From positions 1 through 64,000 of the forward strand of contig JASJFT010000042.1 of NCBI GenBank assembly GCA_030770425.1: a stretch of 64,000 nucleotides of DNA. Reading direction: 5' to 3'. A model generated the notes under the pieces. That model had not been told where the DNA came from. It searched no databases and saw only the letters and a program-made list of their open reading frames with translations. Positions 44,913 to 54,174 of this stretch are shown piece after piece; the stretch's first letter is position 1; each line of letters opens with the position of its first letter. Source of the DNA: Darksidea phi. Taxonomy: Eukaryota > Ascomycota > Dothideomycetes > Pleosporales > Lentitheciaceae. A program made the position numbers and the translations under genes.

Positions 44913-45740
44913 TCAGCTACCTTCGTCATTCTTGACGGGTGATTGTGATGCTCTTCCCACTGACTCCTGTCGCTCTTCTGCATCCTTCGACGAACCCTGG
45001 GCTGAGCTGTCATGAGCATCCATAAGCTTCAACTGCTCATCCACCCTATCAATCTGTTTGAGAATGAACGCAATACTCGCGTCCCTCGCTCTATCCACCC
45101 TTTTCAGCGCCTCTATCGATATCGCCGCGTAATTCAGCGGCGCTTTCTGTGGTGTTGGGGGTGTAGGTTCCGTATCATTCAATTTTGCATTCTTATCCGC
45201 AAGTAATTTCCGCAAGACGAAAATATTGAGATCTCTCTCTCTCAAGTTCTCTTCTAGCTCCGTTCGCACTGCCTCCTCTTCTAGTTTCTGCTTCTTGATC
45301 GACGCGTCTTTCATCGCTTGTTCATTCGCAACTTTCCAATTCCAGATCGCTTTCTTCGCAGAATCCTCAATATGCGTAAAGCGAATCGGTCCAATATTCT
45401 GTCCACCATACCATCTCGCAACAACCACAACGCCTTCCGCGCCCGTGTCATTGAGCACGTGCTGCAGCCTGCTCCCTGCCCACTTCTCACCATCATCGTC
45501 ATAGCCCAGATCATAGAGAATTTTCTTCTCTGGCGTCAAAGACTTTTGGCGTGAGCGCTTCCGCCATGCAGCTATGCGGTGTGTTGCTGAGCTGAATTCC
45601 GGGAGGTTTTGGAGCGCTTTGACAGAAAGGGTTGGCGAAAAGGCGGCAGCGAACGAAGATGTTTGCTCAACTATTTTGTCGGAGCGGTATATTGCTAGAG
45701 AGGGTGTGGGCGAGAAGGAACGCTCCCGCTTAAGGGCCAT
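44913..45740 (-). CDS. IMPACT/UPF0029-family protein
   Basis: A single exon with the preferred ATG at 45740 gives 275 aa; another in-frame ATG at 45893 would add 51 residues, but that segment looks like a C/A-rich leader. The IMPACT fold occupies about residues 20-145: TSSFAAAFSPTLSVKALQN, then LYDLGYDDDGEKWAGSRL, GVVVVARWYGGQNIGPIRF and HIEDSAKKAI, which are the family signatures. Unlike yeast Yih1 there is no RWD domain; instead a charged coiled-coil tail follows (KKQKLEEEAVRTELEENLRE, then repeated acidic and Ser-rich parts). IMPACT/Yih1 inhibit Gcn2 activation by binding Gcn1; whether this short form does so is not clear. Confidence 0.75.
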   Translation of the reverse strand: MALKRERSFSPTPSLAIYRSDKIVEQTSSFAAAFSPTLSVKALQNLPEFSSATHRIAAWRKRSRQKSLTPEKKILYDLGYDDDGEKWAGSRLQHVLNDTGAEGVVVVARWYGGQNIGPIRFTHIEDSAKKAIWNWKVANEQAMKDASIKKQKLEEEAVRTELEENLRERDLNIFVLRKLLADKNAKLNDTEPTPPTPQKAPLNYAAISIEALKRVDRARDASIAFILKQIDRVDEQLKLMDAHDSSAQGSSKDAEERQESVGRASQSPVKNDEGS

Positions 45741-46825
45741 GTTTGGTGGCGGTAGAATGGTGGAGTGGTGGAGATGTGGTTGGGAGCGGTTGGGAGCGGT
45801 TGAGCTGATGTAGAGCGGGGGTATCTTGAAGCGAGGTGCGATCCGTGCAGTCGGTTTTGAAGGGAAGTTTTGCCGGTGGAACTTCAGATTCATGTTCGTC
45901 GGACTTCTTCTCTATTCCTCTTGACGATCCAGTCAATGTAATCCGTTTTCGGTTTCTGAATAAAATATTGAATCAAACTACGTGGCTTCGGAAGCGTTCG
46001 TGTTTCGAGTTTTATGGACTTGCCCTATCTACGCATCATCGGGCGTAAACTAACGTACAATTTCAGCAAGACGAAGCCATTACCCGATTTGAACTGAGCG
46101 CATGCGTCGTAATGATTGCGATATATGGATTGTAAAGTAAAAGTATTGGGCCATGTAGGTACTACTCAAACGTGGAGGACGATTGCACTTCGTTTCTCTC
46201 ACTCTGCCATCACCTCGGAAGGCAGCCGCGATATATAAACGTTTTCTTTACTCCACTTCGAGCTTTCCTTCGCCAACCCCCGATCCCTCCTCCTACTTCT
46301 GGAAGCTAAGCAAGCGTTACTCATTTCTTCACTCAACCTTGGCGGCAGTTCGCTTCTCGCGACCGACCTTCCCCCGATAACCCTTCTGCCAAACACACTC
46401 CCGCCAGTCACCGGGCAACTTTCGAGGACCAATATCTTTTCACACTAGAACCTTTTACCTGGGAATTACTCCGATTACAAAGCCTTAAAGCTTAGTCACG
46501 CTTTGAAAAACAGTGTTACATTTCCACTTCCCGGCAAAGCGGCCTTGCTGTCTCCACCGATCGCATTAAGAATCGCAAACTACTTCAAAAGGAAGCAGAT
46601 TAGCTTCCCCACTACGACCGTAAGTTTTATCTTCTTTAATCTCCTCTAACAGCGAAGCAGTTGGTGAAGAATTCTCTGCCTCACACTTGCGGTCGAAGAC
46701 TTGCTGCGGCAAAGCGCCTTGATACTACTTAACTCTGGAATCTTTAACAGTTGAAGTTTTGCAAATCTGGTACGAAGGCTGACAATTACAGACTTTGTCA
46801 AGCAGATCCAACCCTACATAACATA
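45741..46825. promoter_or_regulatory. divergent promoter and long 5' leader
   Basis: About 1.1 kb lies between the IMPACT gene and the next start codon. From about 46190 the plus strand is pyrimidine-rich (CTTCGTTTCTCTCACTCTG and similar), suggesting a long leader. A GTAAGT at 46620 and a TTTAACAG ending at 46750 would make a 131-nt leader intron. Confidence 0.4.
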
Positions 46826-47824
46826 ATGGGTCGATATTCAACCCTTAACCCTGAGACCAAGGATACAGTCAACGCCATACTGCCAGCAATCGCCAAGGCG
46901 TTCAACGTTGAAGACGTCAAGGAGATTATCCCCGAGGATATTCGCATGCGCATTTGGGACTGCGAGCGGCGCGATCACATCAAGAACCAAACCGAGGATG
47001 ATCCTCGCAACTGGGGCGTCCAGTTCCTCAAGGACCTCCAAGCTATTGCGCGTCTCAACGGAGGTGATTTGGCCGGTTTCCAAGAAATCCTGAGGGCCAA
47101 GGTCGATAAGCATGAGGCGAAGCACCCGTGGTGTAGGCTTGCGGATATCAAAGAAATCAAGGCGAAGCTTCAGAACCCGGACCAAGACAGTGAGAACAAT
47201 CGCTCTCTAGAAGAATACGGTTCGGCCGCAAGCTCCAGTACCGATTCTTACCTAGAGGAACTAGTCGAGCCGGAACTCCCCAAGGGCAAGAAGCGTGGTC
47301 GCAAGCCTCGCAACGCCGAGATATACGAGGCTCGCACCCAGACTAAGCGCCACAAGCGTAAGTTGACCGATATAACGCTATCGTTATTCCACACTGATAG
47401 CAAAACAGGTCTCCGTCGCGCCAACAGCAGCGGCTGGGAGCGCCCCGATAAGTCCAAGCGGTCCAACAAGGGACATTATTTCGGCGAGGGGCGCGCTTCT
47501 AACGACCGCTTGTCCGCCTTCGGTGGTCGCGAGGCATCACACGACTCCAGGGGTCTCCGTTCGGGTTCTTCGCCTTTTGCTACCGAATTTTCTGCTTCTG
47601 CGAGGGCCAGCCAGCTTCCTCTTTCCGTGATGCGCGACATCGACAACTCCGATGTGCCATTGGCGGTTCAGAAGATTCAAGCCGAGATCGAAGCGGCGGA
47701 AGTTGAGCTCAAGATCGCTCGAGCCAAGGTTCGGTATCTGGAGATAAGGGAGCAAGCTGAGGCTGAGGCTGCTGCCCGGGCTGGAGCTGGCACCCAAGGT
47801 GAGCCCCACACCCTAGAAGACTAG
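46826..47824 (+). CDS. putative nuclear protein with AT-hook-like motif and C-terminal coiled coil
   Basis: The open frame of 332 codons starts at ATG 46826. Inside it a perfect 51-nt intron (47358-47408, GTAAGT..ACAG) can be removed without breaking the frame, giving 315 aa; the removed part (LTDITLSLFHTDS and neighbours) is unlike the rest, so splicing is likely. Residues 1-115 are helical with Trp, Leu and charged residues (IPEDIRMRIWDCERRDHIKN). A basic KGKKRGRKPRNAE near 152-165 contains an AT-hook-like GRKPR core. The middle is Ser/Arg-rich. Residues about 270-315 form a charged coiled coil (QKIQAEIEAAEVELKIARAK). The family is not recognised. Confidence 0.65.
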   Translation: MGRYSTLNPETKDTVNAILPAIAKAFNVEDVKEIIPEDIRMRIWDCERRDHIKNQTEDDPRNWGVQFLKDLQAIARLNGGDLAGFQEILRAKVDKHEAKHPWCRLADIKEIKAKLQNPDQDSENNRSLEEYGSAASSSTDSYLEELVEPELPKGKKRGRKPRNAEIYEARTQTKRHKRKLTDITLSLFHTDSKTGLRRANSSGWERPDKSKRSNKGHYFGEGRASNDRLSAFGGREASHDSRGLRSGSSPFATEFSASARASQLPLSVMRDIDNSDVPLAVQKIQAEIEAAEVELKIARAKVRYLEIREQAEAEAAARAGAGTQGEPHTLED

Positions 47825-49380
47825 ACGATGGCTTCCAAGCTATATGGTATCAAGTGTGTGTACATGGGTGTAGTGGTGGACTAGGATGATCGTAGGGAAG
47901 GGAAACGGCGTTTGGGATACCTGGACATGGAGTCTGGCACCGCTATCGCTGGGCACGGATTCGTGCGTTCTATCACGATCACAGCCGCCTCCACCATCAA
48001 GTTCCAAAAGTTGTAGATATTTCGTGCGCTGCGAAGTTGGAGAATATCTTTCCCATCTATCCCGCGCACTCATCCTAGGTTTGGAGCTTTATCTGAGAGT
48101 TTCGAAAGTGAGGAAGCCTTTGAATGATCTTCGACACATAGCAAGGTTACATACAATTTTCTCTAGATTCAGCCAGACCTTACACAAAAAACGCATGCAC
48201 TTTGCGACGACACGTCCGTAATAAACATGTTCCGTCGGGTCTTTACTCCCCGATCTTATACCTCGTATATTGCAGGGGTACAACGTGCATGAAAACTAAC
48301 CAGCCACACTCTTCGTATCTCGCACTTTCCACCGTTTCGGCTGTCCCATGCTTCCTTTTTCTAGCGTCGTTGTTGTATTTTTGTGCCTTTTATTGCCCAC
48401 CATTTTCTTATTCGTCGATTCCTGTGTCGAACCTTGTGAGTTCGTCCGGTATGATGCGCGTGCTTGTAGAGTTTCCTCGAGGTAACCCCTGATCTCCACG
48501 TTCATGAAGGTGTGGCTTCTTAGGTGACGATATGCAGGTACGAGGAGTACCTTTTCTTGACCACTTTTGTCTTCTTTGGTAACTTTGCTTCGCCTTCCTT
48601 GTTCTTGTCCGGCCTTTTGTCACTCCTTTGATCAAGTTTCTCTTGCTTAATATCAGTCACTCTTTTCATCACGTCACTCATTTATCCTTGACAAAGCCCT
48701 GCCCCATCAACTTCTGTCGTTCTCTGCGCGTTACTAGGCGGTTACTGGCTACAGACCGTCACTGCGTCTTGGTAAGCGCCATCACTTGTCGAAGAGGGAT
48801 TTATATAATAGCTAATCGAGATAGTTACTATCCCGATAGCTCCTTTCCTGAAGATTACATCTACAGCGAATGGTCCGGAGATAGTACCTCGTCATACTTC
48901 ATCCAAGATATCTATATTAGGAGTTACAGTTCTAAGCATTCATAGAAAAGAAAACATACTATCCTAGAAGAACTCCCTACACATTTCTCAATGTTGAGTA
49001 GGCAGTAGGTTGTATTTCCTACTCTCGAGTCAAGTAGACTATCGTAGCTACTACTTAATATCATAGTACGCGCCATACCCTCGATAAGGCTCGGAATATT
49101 ACGCTATAGAATGCGCCATGTTCTCTTTAATAAGGCTCGGACCGTTACCCTTATAGTTATACTATAATATAAGTCTCGAACAAGTAGCGAGCACGACACT
49201 GAGCAGCAGGCACAACACGCAGAAATCAGTCATCGTAACAATTAAATAGATCGCGGTATGTACGAGCCTAAGCAAGTCATTTTTAACCCCCCGCTACCAC
49301 ACGCGTGCCACTGGGGTTGCGGTGCACTTTCCCCTTATTCGCGATGGCCTCCGCGTCTGACGCAACGCGCTTCGGCCGGC
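47825..49380. other. intergenic region passing into repeat-rich DNA
   Basis: No gene is supported. From about 48790 on the DNA becomes AT-rich with TATATTAG and CTATCGTAG runs. Two diverged copies of a 27-30-nt unit (GCGCCAT...ATAAGGCTCGGA) sit at about 49070-49095 and 49112-49141. This marks the left edge of the repeat-rich part of the window. Confidence 0.4.
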
Positions 49381-49742
49381 CTAGCTTCCTTTTGCCTTTG
49401 GCTTTTTTATGTCCTGCTTAGCGCGCTTCGCCCTTGCCGCTTCGATATCCTCATAGCTTATCATCCCCGCTTTCCTAAGAATCTTAGACTTTGTCTTGCG
49501 GCGGTCGGGGGAAGCGCGAGGGCTAGGGAGGATGGTGGTGATGCGTATACGGGCTGCGGTAGGATGGCTCTCTGTCTGCGTCTTGTACCTTCTCTGCTTA
49601 GTCCTCCTTGCAATCTGGAGAAACGGCGCTTGGCACGGAACTGCCCACACCAACTATCCGTAGTCGGGAGTGGCTGTTTGAACAAAATCAATTCGTTCCC
49701 TAAGGCTGTGCTGACCTTGTCACATGTCCCTCGAAGCTTCAA
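49381..49742 (-). mobile_element. C-terminal remnant of a pogo/CENP-B-type DDE transposase
   Basis: In one minus-strand frame KILRKAGMISYEDIEAARAK is followed by a Lys-rich end, which closely resembles the C-terminal tail of fungal pogo/Fot1-class transposases with CENP-B-like DNA-binding domains (the [VI]-[ML]-S-Y-E-D-I-x-x-A-R-A-K-R motif). Another frame just upstream (KLRGTCDKVSTALGNELIL) resembles the helical stretch that precedes it. No catalytic DDE region or helix-turn-helix is present, and the frames are broken, so this is a dead fragment. Confidence 0.5.
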
Positions 49743-49777
49743 CCGCCCATGTGACGCGTTTGCCTTGATGCTGGTTC

Positions 49778-50794
49778 CTATCTGCTATCCTGCTGCAGCT
49801 GTAGAATGCGCATCACAACCTCCTCGAATTCCTTGCGAAACTGCAGTTTCTCCAACCACCGCTCGGGAATGTTCTCTATCCCTTCTCTTGCACCAAGTAG
49901 ACCCCCTGCAATAGCCCCGTTCGTATCACTATCTCCTCCAATTCGGACCACATCTACTAGCACATCTTCGAAAGACCGCAGATCCAGCAGTGCAGCAATC
50001 GAGAGCTTTAGGCTGTTGAGCACGTAGCCAGATGCGCTGACCGCTATGTCACCCCGGGGACCCTCACTAGCGATCTTCGCCAGAGGGAGCGTCTCGCCCT
50101 CCTTGATAGCATCTGTAACCTTCGCGCAGTCCAGGTCGTCTGCTACCGTCTTGCCAATCTCCACAGCTTCTTGCGGCGTCTTGTCGTTGACAAGAGCAGC
50201 AACAATCTCGTTGTATGCTGCACAAGCGACTGTGCATCTCGGGTCGTTGTGAGTGAACTCGCTGATAGCTATCGACTCCTTCTGTCGCCTCTCCCCTGAT
50301 GCAAACAGCCCGGTAGGAATACAGCGCATCAGGCTCCCATTTCCCGCACTACCGATCCCTGCGCCAGACTTCGCTGGGTTCTTTAGCCTCTCATAGTGCT
50401 GTAAGCCTATGCTCGTAGCGTTCCCGATGTCAATCGGACGTGTGCCTTTCTTGCGACCTGGCCAGTCGCCCTCGTTCCATTTGAGCGCATAATCAGCTGC
50501 CGCTTTGGCGATATTGAACTCTTCCACTAACTGTATGCTTCCGGCCTGTTTGTTTTCCTCGTAGTCTCGGTAGGCTAGGAGGACTGCACGGGTGAGATCG
50601 GTGTCATCCGTTGCGTGGCCAATAGGCCAGTTGAAGCTACCGCCCCCAACGATTTCACGCAAGCCATTGGGATATTGCCTTATAATTTGTGACCAGGGCT
50701 CGAACTCAAGAGTGGCACCTAGTGAGTCACCGCAGTGGACGCCCAAGAGGGCTCCAAGGGTTCTTGAGATGCGTAGATCGTTTGATGAAGACAT
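49778..50794 (-). CDS. ADP-ribosylglycohydrolase family protein
   Basis: ADP-ribosylglycohydrolases (DraG/ARH type) remove ADP-ribose from proteins or small molecules using a two-metal centre. A single exon with ATG at 50794 gives 338 aa, a normal family length. The metal-binding motifs are present: GHATDDTDLT near residues 59-68 and RIGGDSDTNGAIAGGLLGA near 288-306, the latter giving the conserved Asp-Asp/Thr ligands. Other family parts are GALLGVHCGDSLGA near the start and GAGIGSAGNGSLMRCIPTGL in the middle. The target is unknown. It is an intact gene at the border of the repeat-rich region, next to a transposase remnant. Confidence 0.85.
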   Translation of the reverse strand: MSSSNDLRISRTLGALLGVHCGDSLGATLEFEPWSQIIRQYPNGLREIVGGGSFNWPIGHATDDTDLTRAVLLAYRDYEENKQAGSIQLVEEFNIAKAAADYALKWNEGDWPGRKKGTRPIDIGNATSIGLQHYERLKNPAKSGAGIGSAGNGSLMRCIPTGLFASGERRQKESIAISEFTHNDPRCTVACAAYNEIVAALVNDKTPQEAVEIGKTVADDLDCAKVTDAIKEGETLPLAKIASEGPRGDIAVSASGYVLNSLKLSIAALLDLRSFEDVLVDVVRIGGDSDTNGAIAGGLLGAREGIENIPERWLEKLQFRKEFEEVVMRILQLQQDSR

Positions 50795-51093
50795 TGATTA
50801 TCTCGAGTGGTCAATTCCAGAGTACACGACACGGAACTTCGGAATCATGAGAGATTGAAAGATATGTTTAGACCAGTGAGAGGATGCTGCTTCGAAAAAG
50901 CTAACGATGGGGTTATCTCATGAATCAGCCGCGGCGCGAAGATTTCTACGCGCTAAACTCACGCTAAAAACACCTTTCAACTCCTAGGTTAATAAGAGGC
51001 CGGCCTAACTTTTAGGTACTTCTAAGCTAACTAAATATTATTAATATAACATAATCTAATATTATTTATAGAGTATTTAAGAAAAAAAAATAG
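50795..51093. other. AT-rich spacer left of the inverted repeat
   Basis: It includes the ADP-ribosylglycohydrolase promoter on its left. From about 51020 to 51090 it is almost pure A/T (TATTATTAATATAACATAAT and a run of nine A). No gene is seen. Confidence 0.4.
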
Positions 51094-51378
51094 TATCGAA
51101 TAAGTAGCAGCCATCGCGTCGTCAAACTCGCGGAATAACTGTCACGCCTACTTCTGCCGGAGGATTCCCGGATCATCATCGGCCCGGCCACGGTCACGTG
51201 CCCTACCTTATATAGTCCTACGTCCTACCATTACGTCTCCTTAAGGATTCGTCTCATCTCCATCCGAATACAACCCTTTTGCTGCCTCAGCGTTTCTGTG
51301 CCTGCCTGCCTACACGTGTCTCACAATTACCCAAAACAGGTGACACAAAAAGGCATTTCGTCCTGAATACCTTGAAAC
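51094..51378 (+). repeat. left copy of a 93-bp inverted repeat, interrupted by a solo LTR
   Basis: Excluding the 191 nt of LTR plus duplicated target site, this segment matches the reverse complement of 54070-54162 over about 93 bp, with four transition differences and one extra base. It starts TATCGAATAAGTAGCAGCC and ends GAATACCTTGAAAC. The differences are all A/G or C/T, as RIP or ageing would give. A TA dinucleotide lies at both outer ends of the pair, as in Tc1/mariner or pogo-type insertions. Confidence 0.85.
51140..51325 (+). mobile_element. solo LTR (186 bp) with 5-bp target-site duplication
   Basis: The segment begins TGTCACGCC and ends GTCTCACA, the TG..CA ends of retrotransposon LTRs, and is flanked by ATAAC (51135-51139) and ATTAC (51326-51330), a five-base duplication with one mismatch. 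Removing it with one copy of the duplication restores the sequence of the right inverted repeat. A TTATATAG near 51209 could be the LTR TATA box. No internal retrotransposon sequence is present, so it is a solo LTR left by recombination. Confidence 0.8.
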
Positions 51379-51539
51379 GCAAGAAGAAAAAATCCTAATA
51401 TCCTTATTAGGAGTAGTATTGGGATAAAATATATCTATAATTTCGTGGAACAAAGTTGAGGCCGTAGAACGAGCATGTAACGGGCAGGGGCTAACATAGA
51501 ACGCTTATGCAACGTGTACTATGCCGTAGAGTATCATGC

Positions 51540-51566
51540 TTTTTTTTTTTTTTTTTTTTTTTTTTT
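51540..51566 (+). repeat. 27-base poly-T tract
   Basis: An uninterrupted run of 27 T residues sits 35 bp beyond the stop codon of the minus-strand GMC gene. Read on the minus strand it is a poly-A run downstream of the gene, so it may be a mononucleotide repeat or a trace of retroposition; the gene still has five introns, which argues against retroposition of the gene itself. Confidence 0.8.
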
Positions 51567-51600
51567 CCGCCGTAGCAAATATTTTGCCGATATACTTCTA

Positions 51601-53740
51601 CTAACGACTCTTAGAGCTGATTTTACCCTTGATGATATCAGCTGCCCTTTCAGCAACTGCATAAACTGTTGTCATCGTATGCGCAGCTGGCAACATTGGC
51701 ATGACGCTTGCATCTACTATCCTAAGGCCTTCAACACCATAAACTTTGAGCTCGCTATCGACGACTCCACCCTCATTCTTCGGTCCCATTTTGCAGGATC
51801 CGGCTGGATGGAAGAGGGTGGAAGCACCTCCCCTGATGAACCCTTCCAGATCTGCATCGCTTGTAACGTTGGCACCTGGGGCAACTTCAAAAGGTGCGAG
51901 AGAAGCAATGGCCTTGGTCGCAACCAAATCTCGTCCAAATTTGATGCCTTCCCTCAGCAATGCTACATCCAGCGGGTTTCGAAGAAAGCCGGCGTCCGCT
52001 AATGGGGCATCGAAGATGCTGGACGAGGTCGCTTTAACGCTTCCGCGGGAGAAAGGATGTTGTAGGCCAAGTATTAGGACACCGTCCGCCCAGACGATTT
52101 CGAGGAAGGCCGAGTCGTTGGCTACTAGCTTCTGGGTGAGTGAATCATACGAAGCCCGGTAACCTTCAATGACCTCGGCTGGGGTGTTCGATGGCAGAGA
52201 AGCTAAAATGTTTCCAGCAGTAGCATGGGAGTGAATGACTTCAGTCGCATTAGAGTAAGTGGAGAGAGGTAAGAAAAGCAAGAAATCTCCAGTGGGGGAT
52301 GTCAATGGTCCTTTCTTTTCGGAATCGTATTGGGCTCTGGCTTCGGCCGCGAATGTCGCGTTCTGCTGCAAGCCGCCTTGTGTGAAATTCGTGTTGACTG
52401 GATCTCAACGGTCAGTGCAATCTCGAACATTGAAGTGTAGGATTTGACCTACCGGTATTGACAACCGCTAGCAGAGTATGGTCGTGGAAGTTCTGCCCGA
52501 CCGCTGGCAGCTCCACAACGGTTGTCACATTAATGGTTGAGAGGAGGACAGGATCGCCGATGCCAGATACCTGGAGGAGCTGAGGGGTGTGTATTGACCC
52601 AGCAGCCAAGATAGCCTCCTGCTTTACCCCGACGGTTTGGCGGTCTCCGGCCGCGGAACCGGCAAACTCTACACCGGCGACCTTGAGAGTGCCATTGGCT
52701 CCAGAAGTCACGATTTGAGTGGCCTGCTGGCCGGTGATGAGGTGAAAGTTCTCTCGTCCCACGGCAGATGCGTAGTAAGCTTCCTCGGCAGAGGAGCGCG
52801 TAATATTGGTAGGATCCAGGTTGTGGGGACAATAGTAGCCGCCAATAGCGTTTCCACTAGCATGGTCGTCGGGAATGTTGATTCCAAGGGCTTTTGTAGC
52901 TTCCACGATGGTTTCTAAATCCTGCGTTAGTTGCTTTGAATTGCGATCAAGTTCAGCTTACTTACTCGTTGTTGGCCAGAAGAAGGGAGAGTATGAGCAA
53001 TGCATGTAGCCTTTATCTCCGTGGAACTGAAGATCCCATTTAATGTCATATTCAGCAAGGATCTCCTCCGTCGGTGGCGTGAATTTCTCGTTCTGGAGGT
53101 GGGTCAGAAGCGCCTTCTCAGTAAGCTAGTGTGAAGGCAAAGCGTACTTTCTTAAAATATGGAAGCAACCCTTCAAAATTCCAACCATCATTACCGAGAG
53201 CCTCCCATCCATCATAGTCCGACTTGGATCCACGATCAAAAACCATGCGGTTCAGCTTGGTTGAGCCCCCTACGACCTTGCCTTGGGGTATTGACACTAC
53301 GCGGCCACCTAAGGCTTCGTTTGGTGTGTATGACATGTTCCAGTCATACTTGGTTCCTACAGCGCCGCCCGCAAGACCCGGAATAGTGACGAAGTCTTCA
53401 TCGTTGTCGCTGCCCAAGGCAATTAGCTATGCCAAGATATAGTTTCTGGAATGAGGAAAACTCACAGTTGCCCAGCTTCGATTACGAGGACAGTGATTGC
53501 TAATTGGGGACGGGATTAGATCGCGGATGAAGACTTCAGTGTAACGGTAATAGACTTACATGGTTCCTCCGATAGCCGATTTGCGACCGTAAGACCCGAT
53601 GCACCGGCGCCTACGACCACGTAATCATATTCGGCGAGGAGATCCTCGGCTCTAGAAACTACTCGACCAGTAAAGAGCGGATGCGCAAGGACGCCATGTG
53701 CGGAAAGAAGGATAAGGCCGAGTTTAGTAGCAGAAACCAT
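51601..53740 (-). CDS. secreted GMC (glucose-methanol-choline) oxidoreductase
   Basis: GMC enzymes are FAD-dependent oxidases or dehydrogenases of alcohols, sugars or choline. Six exons (53740-53560, 53499-53466, 53409-53148, 53092-52966, 52914-52453, 52397-51601; introns 51-60 nt) give 620 aa, normal for the family, with every phase consistent. Residues 1-19 are a signal peptide (MVSATKLGLILLSAHGVLA). The FAD-binding motif DYVVVGAGASGLTVANRLSE is near 38-57, VLVIEAG follows in the 34-nt second exon, and GGRVVSIPQGKVVGGSTKLN is the GMC signature. The C-terminal active site has STLFHPAGSCKMG and PAAHTMTTVYAVAE, supplying the two catalytic His. It lies wholly between the two inverted repeats. 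The substrate cannot be told; aryl-alcohol oxidase and choline/glucose dehydrogenase-like enzymes are all possible. Confidence 0.88.
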
Positions 53741-54055
53741 GTTAAAGAGCGAAAGGTTTGGAGTTCAGAAGTACGAAGGTAAATCGATTCTCGACTTGGA
53801 CCGAAAATTAAGAGTGCCTCCCACCGCATGCTGTTATACATAGTCGTAAGAGAATGGCACCGTAATGACGCCGACTTGTACAAGGCCCTCCCATGAACGG
53901 GCGAGTCCGAGGGTTTACCCGAACGCCACTAAATGCTCACGCTATACCGATTTTTCAATATATTCTATATACAAAATAATACTTTATAATACTATCTCCA
54001 GCCTAATTTAGTATCTAGTACTGTTTCTCTTAAATTCTTATTAAAAAAAGCTTAT
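53741..54055. promoter_or_regulatory. upstream region of the GMC gene, AT-rich outer half
   Basis: It holds the promoter of the GMC gene. From about 53950 to 54055 it is strongly AT-rich (CAATATATTCTATATACAAAATAATAC), mirroring the AT-rich DNA inside the left repeat. No other gene is seen. Confidence 0.35.
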
Positions 54056-54174
54056 ATAATGATGTATCTGTTTCAAGGCATTCGGGACGAAATGCCTTTT
54101 TGTGTCACCTTTTTGGGTTATTCTGCGAGTTTGACGACGCGATGGCTGCTACTCATTCGATAATGATGTATCTG
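54056..54174 (+). repeat. right copy of the 93-bp inverted repeat inside a 15-bp direct repeat
   Basis: Bases 54070-54162 are the inverted partner of the left repeat at 51094-51378; the cores share GGTGACACAAAAAGGC and GCCATCGCGTCGTCAAAC (read on the opposite strand here). In addition, ATAATGATGTATCTG occurs at 54056-54070 and again at 54160-54174, exactly 104 bp apart, so the right copy is framed by a direct repeat that the left copy lacks. Confidence 0.8.

Noticed and set aside
49258..49914. A 218-codon plus-strand frame starting at an ATG.
   Set aside because: It overlaps the transposase remnant and the end of the hydrolase gene on the other strand, and its composition is not protein-like.
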